From a virus, in the IMG/VR virus record IMGVR_UViG_3300030108_003282, positions 1 to 64,000 of that record: a stretch of DNA of 64,000 nt. One strand, written 5' to 3'. Every line of letters starts with the position of its first letter. The stretch's first letter is position 1. This document shows positions 23,330-33,515 of this stretch, in pieces. Position numbers and translations under genes: made by a program. The notes under the pieces were generated by a model. That model had not been told where the DNA came from, searched no databases, and worked only from the letters and a program-made list of their open reading frames with translations.

Positions 23330-23923
23330 ATGTCAGTTTTGGCTATTGATTTAGAAACCAAAAATATGTCCTATGACATTGGTGGTTTTGGCAATACCCA
23401 TATGTTTCAAGTATCAACCGTAGCAACATGGGATGGACAAAATGGAACTGTTTATGTTGATGAAACAGTTGATACTTTTGCTAAATCAGGACACACAATT
23501 AAGTCTCTTTCTGAACTTAAATATGATTTAGATAATCATTTTCAAAAGGGAGGATTATTATTGGGACATAACATCAAGGCTTTTGATTTGCCTATTCTTA
23601 GGGATTCTATGGACATTTATTGTATCAATAAGTATATTAAAGAAGAACAATTCATTGATACTTCAAGAATACTTTTGAAAGAACATGGAGAAAGATTTCA
23701 ATTAAAAAATCTAGTAAAATGCACAATGAATGATTTTAAACTAATGGATAGTGCAGATGCTCCTAAATTATGGAAAGCAGGTCAATATGATGAGGTTGTT
23801 GAGTATTGTATGAAAGATACTCAATTAGTCTATGACCTTTGGAAGTATGGGCAAACAAATGGTATTGTTAAGGCTTTTTCTTTGGAAGAAGGCGAACATA
23901 AAGAATTAGAGGTGATGTGGTAA
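23330..23923 (+). CDS. DEDD-type 3'-5' exonuclease (RNase H fold)
   Basis: The 197-residue protein shows the DEDD motifs in order: AIDLETK (Asp-x-Glu), GHNIKAFDLP (Asp of Exo II) and YCMKDTQLVYDLW (Y-x3-D of Exo III). It is a stand-alone exonuclease, of the RNase T/DnaQ-like type, and could proofread or process ends. The ATG at 23330 is one nucleotide after the previous stop, with GGTGA just before; a longer in-frame start at 23261 would sit within the previous gene. Confidence 0.88.
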   Translation: MSVLAIDLETKNMSYDIGGFGNTHMFQVSTVATWDGQNGTVYVDETVDTFAKSGHTIKSLSELKYDLDNHFQKGGLLLGHNIKAFDLPILRDSMDIYCINKYIKEEQFIDTSRILLKEHGERFQLKNLVKCTMNDFKLMDSADAPKLWKAGQYDEVVEYCMKDTQLVYDLWKYGQTNGIVKAFSLEEGEHKELEVMW

Positions 23924-24069
23924 TGACAACATGGGAATGGATTGGTTTAATCTTTTTCGTTGCTATTTTGATGCTTTTATTCTTTGCTGCTTTTGGTGGA
24001 ACTAATATCACCGATGAAAGCGTTGAAGAATACATGAAGCGTCTGATGGGCGACGATAGCCAAAAGTGA
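23923..24069 (+). CDS. 48-residue single-pass membrane protein
   Basis: Starting at the ATG overlapping the exonuclease stop, it codes a short polar start with two Trp, a hydrophobic segment of about 19 residues (7-25) and an acidic cytoplasmic-type tail. Being the next-to-last gene of the + operon, it may be a late membrane effector, but the sequence gives no more detail. Confidence 0.55.
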   Translation: MTTWEWIGLIFFVAILMLLFFAAFGGTNITDESVEEYMKRLMGDDSQK

Positions 24070-24073
24070 TGAT

Positions 24074-24217
24074 ATGGCATTAAAGCAAGAATGCTTCTAC
24101 TGTAAAGAAAAGACAGTAGCAAGACGATTACTTGGCTTTTATGTTGGTTCTACTGAACAAGTAAAATTGTGGGAATGTAGAGCCTGTAATTCCATTTGGT
24201 CGGAAAAAACAAATTGA
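24074..24217 (+). CDS. 47-residue zinc-ribbon microprotein
   Basis: The frame from ATG 24074 has CFYC at 7-10 and CRAC at 35-38 separated by basic and aromatic residues, a compact zinc ribbon. It is the last gene before the convergent terminator; its stop codon lies within the first bases of the terminator stem. No specific function is seen. Confidence 0.6.
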   Translation: MALKQECFYCKEKTVARRLLGFYVGSTEQVKLWECRACNSIWSEKTN

Positions 24218-24248
24218 GGGGGAGCGTATGCTCCCTCTCCTTTTTTTT
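24216..24248 (+). terminator. Intrinsic terminator of the replication operon
   Basis: A 10-bp stem (24216-24225 with 24230-24239, one G-T pair) closed by a GTAT loop is followed by CTTTTTTTT. It lies directly after the last + strand gene. This is a textbook intrinsic shape; archaeal termination mostly depends on the T-tract, which is also present and followed by another T-run at 24251-24256. Confidence 0.85.
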
Positions 24249-24272
24249 GGTTTTTTCTCGATGCCCGATTTT

Positions 24273-24394
24273 AAATTCGCTTATTACGAATTTTATTAGG
24301 CTAAATGAGAGCATTTCCTCATATTAGGAAGGACACCCCCTACATTCAAATCTTCCTGCGAATTGATTTGAATGCAACGCCAAAGTTGGTGTTG
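24273..24394. other. Convergent spacer with four further hairpins
   Basis: The spacer between the two converging operons (24218-24403) holds, after the terminator, AAATTCG/CGAATTT at 24273-24293, CTAAATGAG/CTCATATTAG at 24301-24327 (one bulge), ATTCAAATC/GATTTGAAT at 24344-24373 with a 12-nt loop, and CAACGCCAA/TTGGTGTTG at 24375-24394 (one wobble). No gene was seen. The last two lie just past the stop of the - strand fibre gene and may end or stabilise that message. Confidence 0.55.
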
Positions 24395-24403
24395 TTGAAC
24401 TAA

Positions 24404-25552
24404 TTAAGAGATTAGACCATACAGTTGTAAAGCATCAATTACTGCATCTAGTTTAGTTCTAAGATTTGAAATCTCTGCTTCTAAAGAACCCACATATGCG
24501 TCTAAACCCGGTTCAAATCCTGGATTTGCTGTTGGGTCAGCAGGAGGTCTGGAAATTACCGATGTTGTACCTAAATTATTAACAGTCTGTTTAGTTGCAG
24601 GAGTTGTAGCATAAAAGCCAACAGTTGAACCATTATGGTCTAAAGCACCACCAATTATAACATCACCGCTTGAACGAATATTACCTGAAACAGATAATTT
24701 TTCAGCAGGGGTAGCAGTTCCAATTCCAACCTTTGAGACATCACCATCAATTCTTATAACTTCAGTGGGAGTTCCACCATCATTGATTTTAAAGATAATA
24801 TCTTTGTCTGAATTTGTATTTTCAATAATAGCGTCATTAGAAGAAGCAGAAAAATCTAATCCTGCTTCTGTTTCAATCGCTGAAACTGCATTAGCATCGG
24901 AATAAGTTGAACCGACGCTACTTGGTGCAACAAGTTTTAATTGGTTATTTGTTGCATCTCTTACCAATAATCGGTCAGCGGCAGAATCTAAACTAGAAAT
25001 GTCAGTTAAAGCACTACCTGTTAATTCAACATTACCACCATTACCTTCCATTTTTAAAATTTCATTATAAACATTTGAATCAGAATAGGCAACAGAAAGA
25101 GTATTTGCTTCTTTTCTATTTGTAAAGTATTGAAACTCCATTGTTGATTGAACCGCAGTATATAGAACAATGGCAATAGGAATATCCCCCGCAGTTAATT
25201 CGGGAACTAAATTATCAGTTGTAGTAGTTCTAACAGCAAAAGCGTTTGAAGAATCAACAACAACCAAAGAATAAGTTTTTCCAGCCGAAGTAGCCCCGAT
25301 TGAAAGATTGCTCCCAGCAGTAATAGATGCTTGTAATTCTCCATCTCTTACTACTTTACCGCTTGTAATGTTAATTGCACTTGCACTAGCGGCAGTTATG
25401 TTAAAATCACTTGAAGTCTTAACGGGATAACTTCCCGTTGAATAAATCGCTAATGCTTTAATTAAACCAGTATGGGGTGCATCTGTTCCATCGGTGATTT
25501 GTGCGCTAACTGTTGTTCCTAATCTACTAAAATGATATGGATTACTAACCAT
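24404..25552 (-). CDS. Tail fibre protein (distal)
   Basis: The 382-residue protein is Ser/Thr/Ala-rich and beta-repeat-like. Near residue 280 it has a VGIGTATPAEKLSVSGNI-type segment, typical of trimeric phage fibres. It ends in a short coiled coil (SLEAEISNLRTKLDAVIDAL) that probably trimerises the tip. It is the last gene of the tail module, the usual place of receptor-binding proteins. It follows the 117-residue gene with no gap. Confidence 0.75.
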   Translation of the reverse strand: MVSNPYHFSRLGTTVSAQITDGTDAPHTGLIKALAIYSTGSYPVKTSSDFNITAASASAINITSGKVVRDGELQASITAGSNLSIGATSAGKTYSLVVVDSSNAFAVRTTTTDNLVPELTAGDIPIAIVLYTAVQSTMEFQYFTNRKEANTLSVAYSDSNVYNEILKMEGNGGNVELTGSALTDISSLDSAADRLLVRDATNNQLKLVAPSSVGSTYSDANAVSAIETEAGLDFSASSNDAIIENTNSDKDIIFKINDGGTPTEVIRIDGDVSKVGIGTATPAEKLSVSGNIRSSGDVIIGGALDHNGSTVGFYATTPATKQTVNNLGTTSVISRPPADPTANPGFEPGLDAYVGSLEAEISNLRTKLDAVIDALQLYGLIS

Positions 25553-25906
25553 CTATTCCACCTCCATTGTAATAAAAATCTGTAATCTTTCAGACGCACT
25601 AAATGGGCCAACTCCCTGAAAATTTACTCTTTGAAGCAAACTGCCGCTTGCTGGTGTTGCATGATTAAATAAACCTGCTTCTCTTACAACTAAACCAGTG
25701 ATTGCTGTTCCTAATATTTCTAGTTTTACTTGAACAACATTTTCACTAGCCTTTTCTACTGATTTAGATACAGTAATAGACTCAATGGGAACATCAAGAG
25801 TATTTGCTAAAGGAGATGTAGAATTACCTCCTTGTCCTATTTGTCCACTTAATATTTCTTCTTTTAATTTAGTTGCTAAAATTTTTCTTAATTCATCTGT
25901 TATCAT
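25553..25906 (-). CDS. Tail-associated 117-residue protein
   Basis: This small protein lies between the giant hub gene and the distal fibre gene and overlaps the former by 4 nt. It has an N-terminal helix (LRKILATKLKEEILSGQIG) and a beta-rich remainder with TGLVVREAGLFN, a phrase seen in short tail-collar or fibre-connector proteins. It probably links the fibre to the baseplate; this is inference from position and pattern. Confidence 0.6.
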   Translation of the reverse strand: MITDELRKILATKLKEEILSGQIGQGGNSTSPLANTLDVPIESITVSKSVEKASENVVQVKLEILGTAITGLVVREAGLFNHATPASGSLLQRVNFQGVGPFSASERLQIFITMEVE

Positions 25907-28900
25907 AAATCTTCCTCCAAGAGTGTTGTGTGGGTAATTGTCCCTCCCCCGAATCCTATCGTGCTTGTGTCCGTATTTAAAGTGTGCGAGAAACCTAAAG
26001 TGATTCCTGTCTGCGTCCTCTTTCGCAAAACCAGATTTATTTCTTTTATCTTTATATTTTCAAAGAAATCAAAATTGAAATCGTTTTCTAAAAAGTCCTT
26101 TTTTCTAAGGTATGAATCTGTCTGTTTATTAGATAAAAGTAATTCTGAAAATCTGTCTTCAACACCTTTTTTGTATTTTCCTAAAACCAAAGTAGTTAAA
26201 CCACTAATTTCATATTTCATTTCTAAAACCATATATAAGTTTCTTGGTATATTTTCCTGCTTTATTTCAACAATAACAATATCTCCACTTGAAACTGTTT
26301 CTGCATCTCTAATGTGAGTTTTTATTTCTAAATTACCAGTATCATTATTATGTATATTTAATAGTTCAAAGGCTCGTTTATCTACATCTGATTGTGATTT
26401 AAGTTTTTTGTCAAACACTTCTAATGTCTTTTTTCCTATGTTCTTAATGCTGCGAATGTTTTTCTTTATTGCTTTATGACTGCTACCGTAAACAACTATT
26501 TCATTATAGAAATCAAAACCACTATCAACTAATTCGTATTCAATTATGTTATCATCATCAAACTCATATTTAGTAATAGTATTGGAATCTAAAATATCTC
26601 TTGAAGTAATTGTTCCAGCATTATCAAATAAAGTTTTATCTTTAAGATTTAAAAGATACTTTGCTAAAGTATATAATGAAGAACCTTGAAAATCAGGAGA
26701 AGCAAAAATACTGTAATCTGAAGAAACTAAAGAATGGCTAATATCGTTTTCAATAAACAACTCTTCTACTAACTCTTCTGCTTCTCTTGAAATATCAAGA
26801 GTTGCTCCTATGATGGCTCTTTTATCTGTGTTTTTTATATCTCCATTTATTTTGAGTTCAAAAGTTTCGGAAATAGAAACGGCTCCCTGTAGGTATTTTA
26901 GGTTTTCAAAGGATAAAGAGTGTATTTTTTGACTGGACCTCGAAGAACCAGTTAAATTACCAACAACATTAGTTTCTCCATCAGAAGCACATATTTCAAC
27001 ATTCATTCCATCAGCAGTAATTAGATTTTGTAATTCTGTTCTCGACCTTAAAACTGTTTTATTACTTTGTCCTATATTATCTAAATCAATGACACAATAC
27101 ATTGACAAAATACCTTCGTTTAAATCTGAAATTGATGTTCCTGAATTATCTTCTGTTATTCCAGCATCTTTATTTCCATAAACTTTTATCTGACCATACA
27201 TTTCAGAAGAATTAGGTTTCTTAGTATATGCTGAGGAAAGTTGGTTAATATTTATTTCTTTTGGGCTTGTATTCCAAAAGCAGACAGGATTTGGTTGCAT
27301 TATTTTAAATACTATCCCATTAAAATCAGAATGAGATATATCAACATCTAAAGTAATAAAGGAAAAATCTTCATCATCCGATACACTAGTTGAAGTATCA
27401 TAAACATGAGAAACGACATATGCAAAATTATCTACATGAACATCCTTTGAGAAGGCGTTGCTTGAATCAATTGTTGCACCAGTGGTGTCTTGGCCTTTAA
27501 TTGGAACCAAATAACAACCAGTTAAATCTAAAAATTGTAAAAAGTTATATTTACCTTTATGACTAAATTTGAATTGATAATAAGTTTTGTTTCCAGATGC
27601 TTTCTTTTCAATTGGATAACTAGTTGCTGATTTAAGCCCTATTCCTGAACTAGCAGATGTTCCTGTCTCTCCACTAATAAAAAAGAATTTATATCCAGAA
27701 TATGCTCCTGCTAAGGAAGTAAAGTTATTATTACCAGAAACATCACCTAATATACTGTATCTTGAATCGTCATACAAAGGAACAACTAAATCATTACTAC
27801 CATCCGTTAGGTGTTCTAAAGATAATCCTCCCAAAGTATGCGTTTCACCCGCTTCAACGTCTCTTCCGCTTTCTACACTATATCCTTTTAATAAAACAAC
27901 CTTATGTCTTGTCATGTTTGCTAAACCATATTCTGTATAATCAATTGTTGGTAAATTAGCATAGTCTAGTTGTTTAAATATTCTGGAAAGATGAAAGTTT
28001 TTCTTGGGTCTTTTTGTAATAAATGTTAAACTTCCAGTATGAGTTGCAGAAGCAGCCGCACTTAAAGTCACAGTGGTTGAACCACCAATAGCAGTAATAT
28101 AAACTCCTGCGGCAATACCAAAATTAGTAGTTTCTCCAATTGCTCCAACACCAACATAAGCCCCCACTTCTAATTTAGAAGAGTCCTGAACAGTTAATGT
28201 TGTAGTTCCATTAGTGGAACAAGTTTGAGACACCCTATCAATTAAAAATGCTCTAGTTTGATTTTCTGAAAAAACAAATGGGCTTACCATACCATAATTT
28301 TCTCCGCTTCTAGCAATTTTAAGTAATTTTTCTGAGTATTTATCAAAGAATTTATTATTAGGATTTAAAGAACTCCCAGTATTATCATCGCAAAAAACTC
28401 TAGCACTGGCAAAAAACATATTTTTATTTGGATGCAGACCGCTTTGTTTTTCGCTCGCTATTTTGTAAATAACACTATTTGCTTCTTTACCAGATATGTC
28501 AGAAAATACAGTATTTGATTCAGTTGCACTTATTCTTCGGAGAGTTCCCGTGTATAAAGCACCATTATTAGATAAGTGATTTACATTGATAGAAACACTT
28601 GCGCCTGTTGGAGTAGAATTAACTTCACCCCAAATAACATTTTCTGCAAGGTCTACTAATAAATCATTGACTTGTAAATTTGTAGGAGTTCCAGTAATAG
28701 TTACTGTTGAATCTCTTCCAGAAAAAGTACCATAGTCACTTGTTGCAGAAATAGAAATTGCCGTTCCTCCTGAATCAACAACTGTTTCAACATCGTAATT
28801 AAATACTTTATCTAATTTTTCTATATATCTATTTTCATCTATCTCTTCTTCTGGATTTATTGGATTGTAAGCATAATCAGTAACTAATTCTGTTAATCTC

Positions 28901-31900
28901 ATCAACCCAAATCTTTTAAGACTCGATAAAGTCTTATCAGATTCAATAATTGAACTATGGGAATATGATGAATCTAAATGAGAAACTCTTCTAGTATCAC
29001 CGACAACCGATTCTTTGTTCTCTCCTGAATCGTATTTTAAAAGGTCGCCAAAACTCAAAAGTCCATACTTTTCAATATTTCTTGTTGCACTATTCATCAA
29101 ACTATCTTTTCTTGTAGAAGAGTAAGGATAAATATCACAATTAGCAAATAAAAATAGCCTAGCAGCATTTGGGCTAGGATGATACAAAGTGTCTTCTACT
29201 TCTAAAGAATTAGCAAAACCAGAAGAAAGGGCTTGGTCGCTTAAAACTCTATAGTCATGTGAAACATTCAATGAGGCCGAGTTTGGTAAAATTCTTCCAT
29301 AGTAATTAGAATAGGTAATTGGGCGTAAGCCTCTTCGTTCAATAGGCAACACCCTTGAGTCATAAACATTAGAACCACCAGAAATATTATATTTAACAGT
29401 ATTTTTGCCTTTATATGAAGTAGCATAGTAATTAAAAATGCCTTTGGGTCTAATTATAGAGTTTGGATTATTTAATCTGCCTAAAGTTTGATTTATAGCG
29501 TTAAATCCATTGCTTGGGCCAATAAGACCTTTTTCTAAATTAAAAATTCTAAAAATAGAGTTTCCGAATTTATTGGAGTAAGATATGTGAGAAGAAGTAT
29601 CAAATGTTTCAAATTCAATTATGTTGTTATCTGTTCCTAAAAGACCAATAATTTTTCCACCATGTAAATGACTTCCATTAATTAACTGGAGTTCATGGTG
29701 TATTTTAGATGTTGGGACTTGTATTGATTTTCCAGAAGACCAACCAGAAAGATAAGGTTGTTCTACCGTTGTAAGTAAGAAAGAATCTGAAACAGAAGAA
29801 GAAGGCTGAATTGATTGAAAAAGAAGCCTTCCTACAAATTTTTCATCAACATAAATAGGAGTGTGAAATGGAATACTAAAGGAAGTAAAGTTTCCAAAGA
29901 TTTGACCGTCACTTACAGTAGAAGAAGAAGTGGTTGTTCCTATAGTAGTAAATGTTAATTCGCTTTCATTTTCGTAATTAGTATGGCCTCTTCCTAAAGC
30001 AATTGGAACATGGGGCGCTAATTTTACTACGCTATTTGTTGATTCCTTTCTAATTTGTAATATATTAAAGTCAATTAATGTATTTATAGGCTCGTCCGAA
30101 AATATTGTGCCTTTTGCTAAAAATATAGAATCTTGTGTGCCTACTGAATCTGTTTGGTCTATATTATATCCTATTGCTCTAACATCTGTATTATCAGAAG
30201 TTCCCGATAATTCTTTTACTTCTGCTCCTGAAGAGTCTAATTCTGTTCCATCACGAAATGACAGCCCTTTATTTGCTGCTCCACTTAAATCAGTTGAACT
30301 AGATATTTGTAAGTTTGAAGCCATCGCTTTATTAAATATTACTTGCTTTGTTGCAGTATGCGCTGTTCCCGAATAGTGAATCAAAGGAAAATCTTCTAAA
30401 GTTCCGCTTGTTGAGGAAGAAATGTCGCTTTGTAATTTACCAATAAAACCTATATCTCCAAAAATTTCAGTTCCAGCAGTTAAAGTGACATTTGCTCCAA
30501 ATGTTAATGCTTTGCTCTGTAGGCTTGTTGTAGCAACAGTTGTCCCTAATGAAGTTAATTTTTTGTATGGGCTTCTTGAAGAATAAATAGCATCTAATGA
30601 ATATAATGAATCTCTATTTACAATCGGATTCACCAATTTGCTGAAAGTATTTCTTCCTCCAATTGTTACGATGTTATTCCCATTTTCTATTTTTCTAGTA
30701 ATTTTTTCAATCTTTCCAGTAAAAACTTCATATAAAATAACATATTCTCCATTTACATATTCTAAACCATTATCATCACTATCGTGATAATTATTTTCAA
30801 AATTTAAATACAGTAATTGATAAGTGTTATCAATAGAAACACTAGTATGGGGAGAAAGGGGTGTTTGATATGCTACGACAGTTGCTTCTATTGCTTTAGC
30901 AGAATCCGAATAAAGAACGACTCGTAATCTATCTAAACTGGTATCTTCAAATTTAACACGAGTTAATAAATTACTATTTGATAAATTAAATGCCCTGCGA
31001 TACACCTTTTCTCCGCCAAGTAAAGTGGTCATATCAAAAGTAGTTGTGAATTTTCCTTCTGTCAATAATCTACTTTTTTCGGTAAGAACAATCTCATTAC
31101 CATTACGACTTGAAACGATACAAACCCTATCTCCTATCCTTATTTCATCATTTTGATTAAAGTATTCTGAAATGTTAATATGTTCACCATAGGTAGCATT
31201 TTTTAAGTCATAGAAATATGATGTTGATGAAACAGTCACAAAAGAATCTATTTCTCCTACTTGTACCCAATCATTAAAACTACCAGTTCCTATTGCTTGT
31301 CGGATAATATAATCTTGATTGGTCTGTAATTTTTTTCCTAAAATTTGATTATTATCAATTACTTTAGTTTCTGAATATCCTGCCTTACCATCAATTGATT
31401 CTTCGATATACGAATCAAAAACATTATTTAGTAAATTGCTTTTATTAGGAGAGTCTCTATAATGAGTGTATCTAGTTAAACCATTTAATGAGAGAGAAGA
31501 GTAATTATCATCACTATCCCTTCTTGCATTAATAAAACAATCGTTATAGTCATCATAATCAGTAAAAGTCCCAGAAAGAACAGAACTTTCATTACTAGTT
31601 GCAGTATTGGGGTCATCTTTTAATTTAAGATTATCTTTTAATTTGACAACATAAGAATACTTGCTTGAGTCAATAACTCTATAATGGGTTTCAGCCATTG
31701 TTACGAAAGAAACTTTTTCGGCACTAGCACTTAAATCAATACTATTTCCACTACTTGCTTCGTGTAATCTAACAAAATATTTAGTATTATGGTCTAATTC
31801 ATTATCCTTTACTGTTTTATCATTGTAAAAATACCATAACGGTCTTGATACAACATAATTTGCTCCAAAGGTAGAAGCATCTAAGCCTCCAGTAATTGCG

Positions 31901-32382
31901 ACGATTTTAGTAGAATTAGCAATAGATGGTCCTTTAAAAATCATAAACTTCGTTCCTTTAGCGACCCTATTACCAAATTTAGGCTCAAAAGTAAAGGAAT
32001 CTCCGTTAGAATCAGCGTTTTCTACTGTATCAATTTTAGCAAAGTGATGCATATTAGCATCATCAGAATGGATTAAAACAAAATAAGTGTCTGTTGTTAA
32101 ATCAATACTAGCCAAATCAACTCCATTTGTTCCATCATAACATCTTATAGTGTGTCCGTTTGTATTATCCAAATTAGAATATTCTGTTAAAAGAGCAGTA
32201 CCAACTTTTTCAATAACTGTATTTGCATTTGAACCGAGTAAAGTATCATCAGTATGAATAATTCCAAAAACTCTTTGTGTAAATGCAGTATTTTTAGTTA
32301 TTTTGGGATTAGTAGGAACATCATAATTATTATCTGCCGTAGCATTGTAAATAGAAGTCAAACCGCCAACTGTTAATGTCAT
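25903..32382 (-). CDS. Giant tail hub / baseplate protein (2,159 residues)
   Basis: The largest gene in the window. The N-terminal two thirds are beta-rich with many short repeats; around residues 1,386-1,455 (DNA about 28,015-28,225) there is a TTLTV..SSKLEVG..-type beta module also found in three other structural proteins here. The C-terminal 400 residues, including LEIKTHIRDAETVSSGDIV, resemble the hub domain of tail tip proteins. It follows the LamG-like gene and precedes fibre genes, so it likely forms the tail tip that contacts the host. No enzymatic motif was recognised. Reading frame is uninterrupted for 6.5 kb. Confidence 0.75.
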   Translation of the reverse strand: MTLTVGGLTSIYNATADNNYDVPTNPKITKNTAFTQRVFGIIHTDDTLLGSNANTVIEKVGTALLTEYSNLDNTNGHTIRCYDGTNGVDLASIDLTTDTYFVLIHSDDANMHHFAKIDTVENADSNGDSFTFEPKFGNRVAKGTKFMIFKGPSIANSTKIVAITGGLDASTFGANYVVSRPLWYFYNDKTVKDNELDHNTKYFVRLHEASSGNSIDLSASAEKVSFVTMAETHYRVIDSSKYSYVVKLKDNLKLKDDPNTATSNESSVLSGTFTDYDDYNDCFINARRDSDDNYSSLSLNGLTRYTHYRDSPNKSNLLNNVFDSYIEESIDGKAGYSETKVIDNNQILGKKLQTNQDYIIRQAIGTGSFNDWVQVGEIDSFVTVSSTSYFYDLKNATYGEHINISEYFNQNDEIRIGDRVCIVSSRNGNEIVLTEKSRLLTEGKFTTTFDMTTLLGGEKVYRRAFNLSNSNLLTRVKFEDTSLDRLRVVLYSDSAKAIEATVVAYQTPLSPHTSVSIDNTYQLLYLNFENNYHDSDDNGLEYVNGEYVILYEVFTGKIEKITRKIENGNNIVTIGGRNTFSKLVNPIVNRDSLYSLDAIYSSRSPYKKLTSLGTTVATTSLQSKALTFGANVTLTAGTEIFGDIGFIGKLQSDISSSTSGTLEDFPLIHYSGTAHTATKQVIFNKAMASNLQISSSTDLSGAANKGLSFRDGTELDSSGAEVKELSGTSDNTDVRAIGYNIDQTDSVGTQDSIFLAKGTIFSDEPINTLIDFNILQIRKESTNSVVKLAPHVPIALGRGHTNYENESELTFTTIGTTTSSSTVSDGQIFGNFTSFSIPFHTPIYVDEKFVGRLLFQSIQPSSSVSDSFLLTTVEQPYLSGWSSGKSIQVPTSKIHHELQLINGSHLHGGKIIGLLGTDNNIIEFETFDTSSHISYSNKFGNSIFRIFNLEKGLIGPSNGFNAINQTLGRLNNPNSIIRPKGIFNYYATSYKGKNTVKYNISGGSNVYDSRVLPIERRGLRPITYSNYYGRILPNSASLNVSHDYRVLSDQALSSGFANSLEVEDTLYHPSPNAARLFLFANCDIYPYSSTRKDSLMNSATRNIEKYGLLSFGDLLKYDSGENKESVVGDTRRVSHLDSSYSHSSIIESDKTLSSLKRFGLMRLTELVTDYAYNPINPEEEIDENRYIEKLDKVFNYDVETVVDSGGTAISISATSDYGTFSGRDSTVTITGTPTNLQVNDLLVDLAENVIWGEVNSTPTGASVSINVNHLSNNGALYTGTLRRISATESNTVFSDISGKEANSVIYKIASEKQSGLHPNKNMFFASARVFCDDNTGSSLNPNNKFFDKYSEKLLKIARSGENYGMVSPFVFSENQTRAFLIDRVSQTCSTNGTTTLTVQDSSKLEVGAYVGVGAIGETTNFGIAAGVYITAIGGSTTVTLSAAASATHTGSLTFITKRPKKNFHLSRIFKQLDYANLPTIDYTEYGLANMTRHKVVLLKGYSVESGRDVEAGETHTLGGLSLEHLTDGSNDLVVPLYDDSRYSILGDVSGNNNFTSLAGAYSGYKFFFISGETGTSASSGIGLKSATSYPIEKKASGNKTYYQFKFSHKGKYNFLQFLDLTGCYLVPIKGQDTTGATIDSSNAFSKDVHVDNFAYVVSHVYDTSTSVSDDEDFSFITLDVDISHSDFNGIVFKIMQPNPVCFWNTSPKEININQLSSAYTKKPNSSEMYGQIKVYGNKDAGITEDNSGTSISDLNEGILSMYCVIDLDNIGQSNKTVLRSRTELQNLITADGMNVEICASDGETNVVGNLTGSSRSSQKIHSLSFENLKYLQGAVSISETFELKINGDIKNTDKRAIIGATLDISREAEELVEELFIENDISHSLVSSDYSIFASPDFQGSSLYTLAKYLLNLKDKTLFDNAGTITSRDILDSNTITKYEFDDDNIIEYELVDSGFDFYNEIVVYGSSHKAIKKNIRSIKNIGKKTLEVFDKKLKSQSDVDKRAFELLNIHNNDTGNLEIKTHIRDAETVSSGDIVIVEIKQENIPRNLYMVLEMKYEISGLTTLVLGKYKKGVEDRFSELLLSNKQTDSYLRKKDFLENDFNFDFFENIKIKEINLVLRKRTQTGITLGFSHTLNTDTSTIGFGGGTITHTTLLEEDL

Positions 32383-33515
32383 AAGTTTTCCTCCTCAAAT
32401 TGCAAAAATAAAAGAGTTTCTGAAAATTTTGGCATAAGACTATTTAAATATCTAAATGATTTTTGATAACTGCCAACAACACAAAGTTCATGTATCTCTC
32501 CCATAAATTGACAATCAGTAGAAGCATTATTATCAGAAGTCGTTTTCTTTCCTATAACAATGTCTTCTCTACCAAAAGTTAAGATTTCAGACGCTAGTGT
32601 TTTTGTTGTCGTATTAATTAAAGAGCCATTATAATACATATTTATTTTTTGAGAAGTTGAAGAATATGCAACCGCTATGTGATGTATATTATCAATGTAT
32701 TTTGGTTCTTTATATGTTCTAGTAAATAGCCTAGTGCCTAATGAAAGCGCACTTGTTGTAGAAGTATCTAAAGTAATTCTACCGCTACTTGGAACATCTA
32801 CTCCTGTAATTGTTCCCAAAAGAGTAAAATCAAATTCATTTTCTCTTATGAAAACTTCTTGCCCTACTCCAAATTTAGTAGTATCTGCTCCAATAACTGC
32901 TGATGCAGAAGACTGGCCGGGAATAACTGAACCAGCATCATTAAATCTAATTCTACCGTCCTCTGTAAAGCCTTCAATATAACTATTATAATTTGCATTT
33001 CCGTATTCATAAGAGCGTGAATTAGAAGAGGTTATAACTGCGCTTGATTGAGAAGAACCTGTACCGCCACTATAAGAATATTCAATTCTAATTCCATACT
33101 CGGCAGGTTGATTTACATTATTTGTTGTAGTATTGACTAAATATAAAGAAAAATTAGCACATTTGAAAAAACACATTTTATGCCCAAATCTATCGCTCGT
33201 TGGTAGGTAGGTTTCGCTTAGAAAAGTCCCTGTTCCGTTAGCGGGCATAACGCCCCTTCTGTTATTCTGTGCTAAACGGTCCCTTCTGCCCGTTGCTCCA
33301 CTTCCGTTTATGTCATAGGGGGTGATAAGGGCTTCTACCGTCCAGTCGCCCTCATGCGCCCATATCCCATAAGGAATATCATCGGTTGTGTCGCTTGGGG
33401 TGGACTCTATATCAGGAATATTATCGGTATAACTAACCGAAACATGAGAATTGCACATAATAGGAAAAACTAAACTTTTCCTCTTACCTACATAAACATC
33501 ATACATTGATAGCAC
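32379..33515 (-). CDS. Tail protein with LamG/concanavalin-like domain
   Basis: The 378-residue protein has a jelly-roll pattern: WTVEALITPYD near the start, a KMCFFKCANFSLYL strand and, later, HHIAVAYSSTSQKINMYYNGSLI and FMGEIHELCVVGSY, the standard LamG end strands. A beta module with GVGQEVFI (about residues 195-260) is inserted between the two halves. LamG-like domains often bind sugars, so host-surface binding is plausible. It overlaps the giant hub gene by 4 nt. Confidence 0.7.
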   Translation of the reverse strand: MLSMYDVYVGKRKSLVFPIMCNSHVSVSYTDNIPDIESTPSDTTDDIPYGIWAHEGDWTVEALITPYDINGSGATGRRDRLAQNNRRGVMPANGTGTFLSETYLPTSDRFGHKMCFFKCANFSLYLVNTTTNNVNQPAEYGIRIEYSYSGGTGSSQSSAVITSSNSRSYEYGNANYNSYIEGFTEDGRIRFNDAGSVIPGQSSASAVIGADTTKFGVGQEVFIRENEFDFTLLGTITGVDVPSSGRITLDTSTTSALSLGTRLFTRTYKEPKYIDNIHHIAVAYSSTSQKINMYYNGSLINTTTKTLASEILTFGREDIVIGKKTTSDNNASTDCQFMGEIHELCVVGSYQKSFRYLNSLMPKFSETLLFLQFEEENL

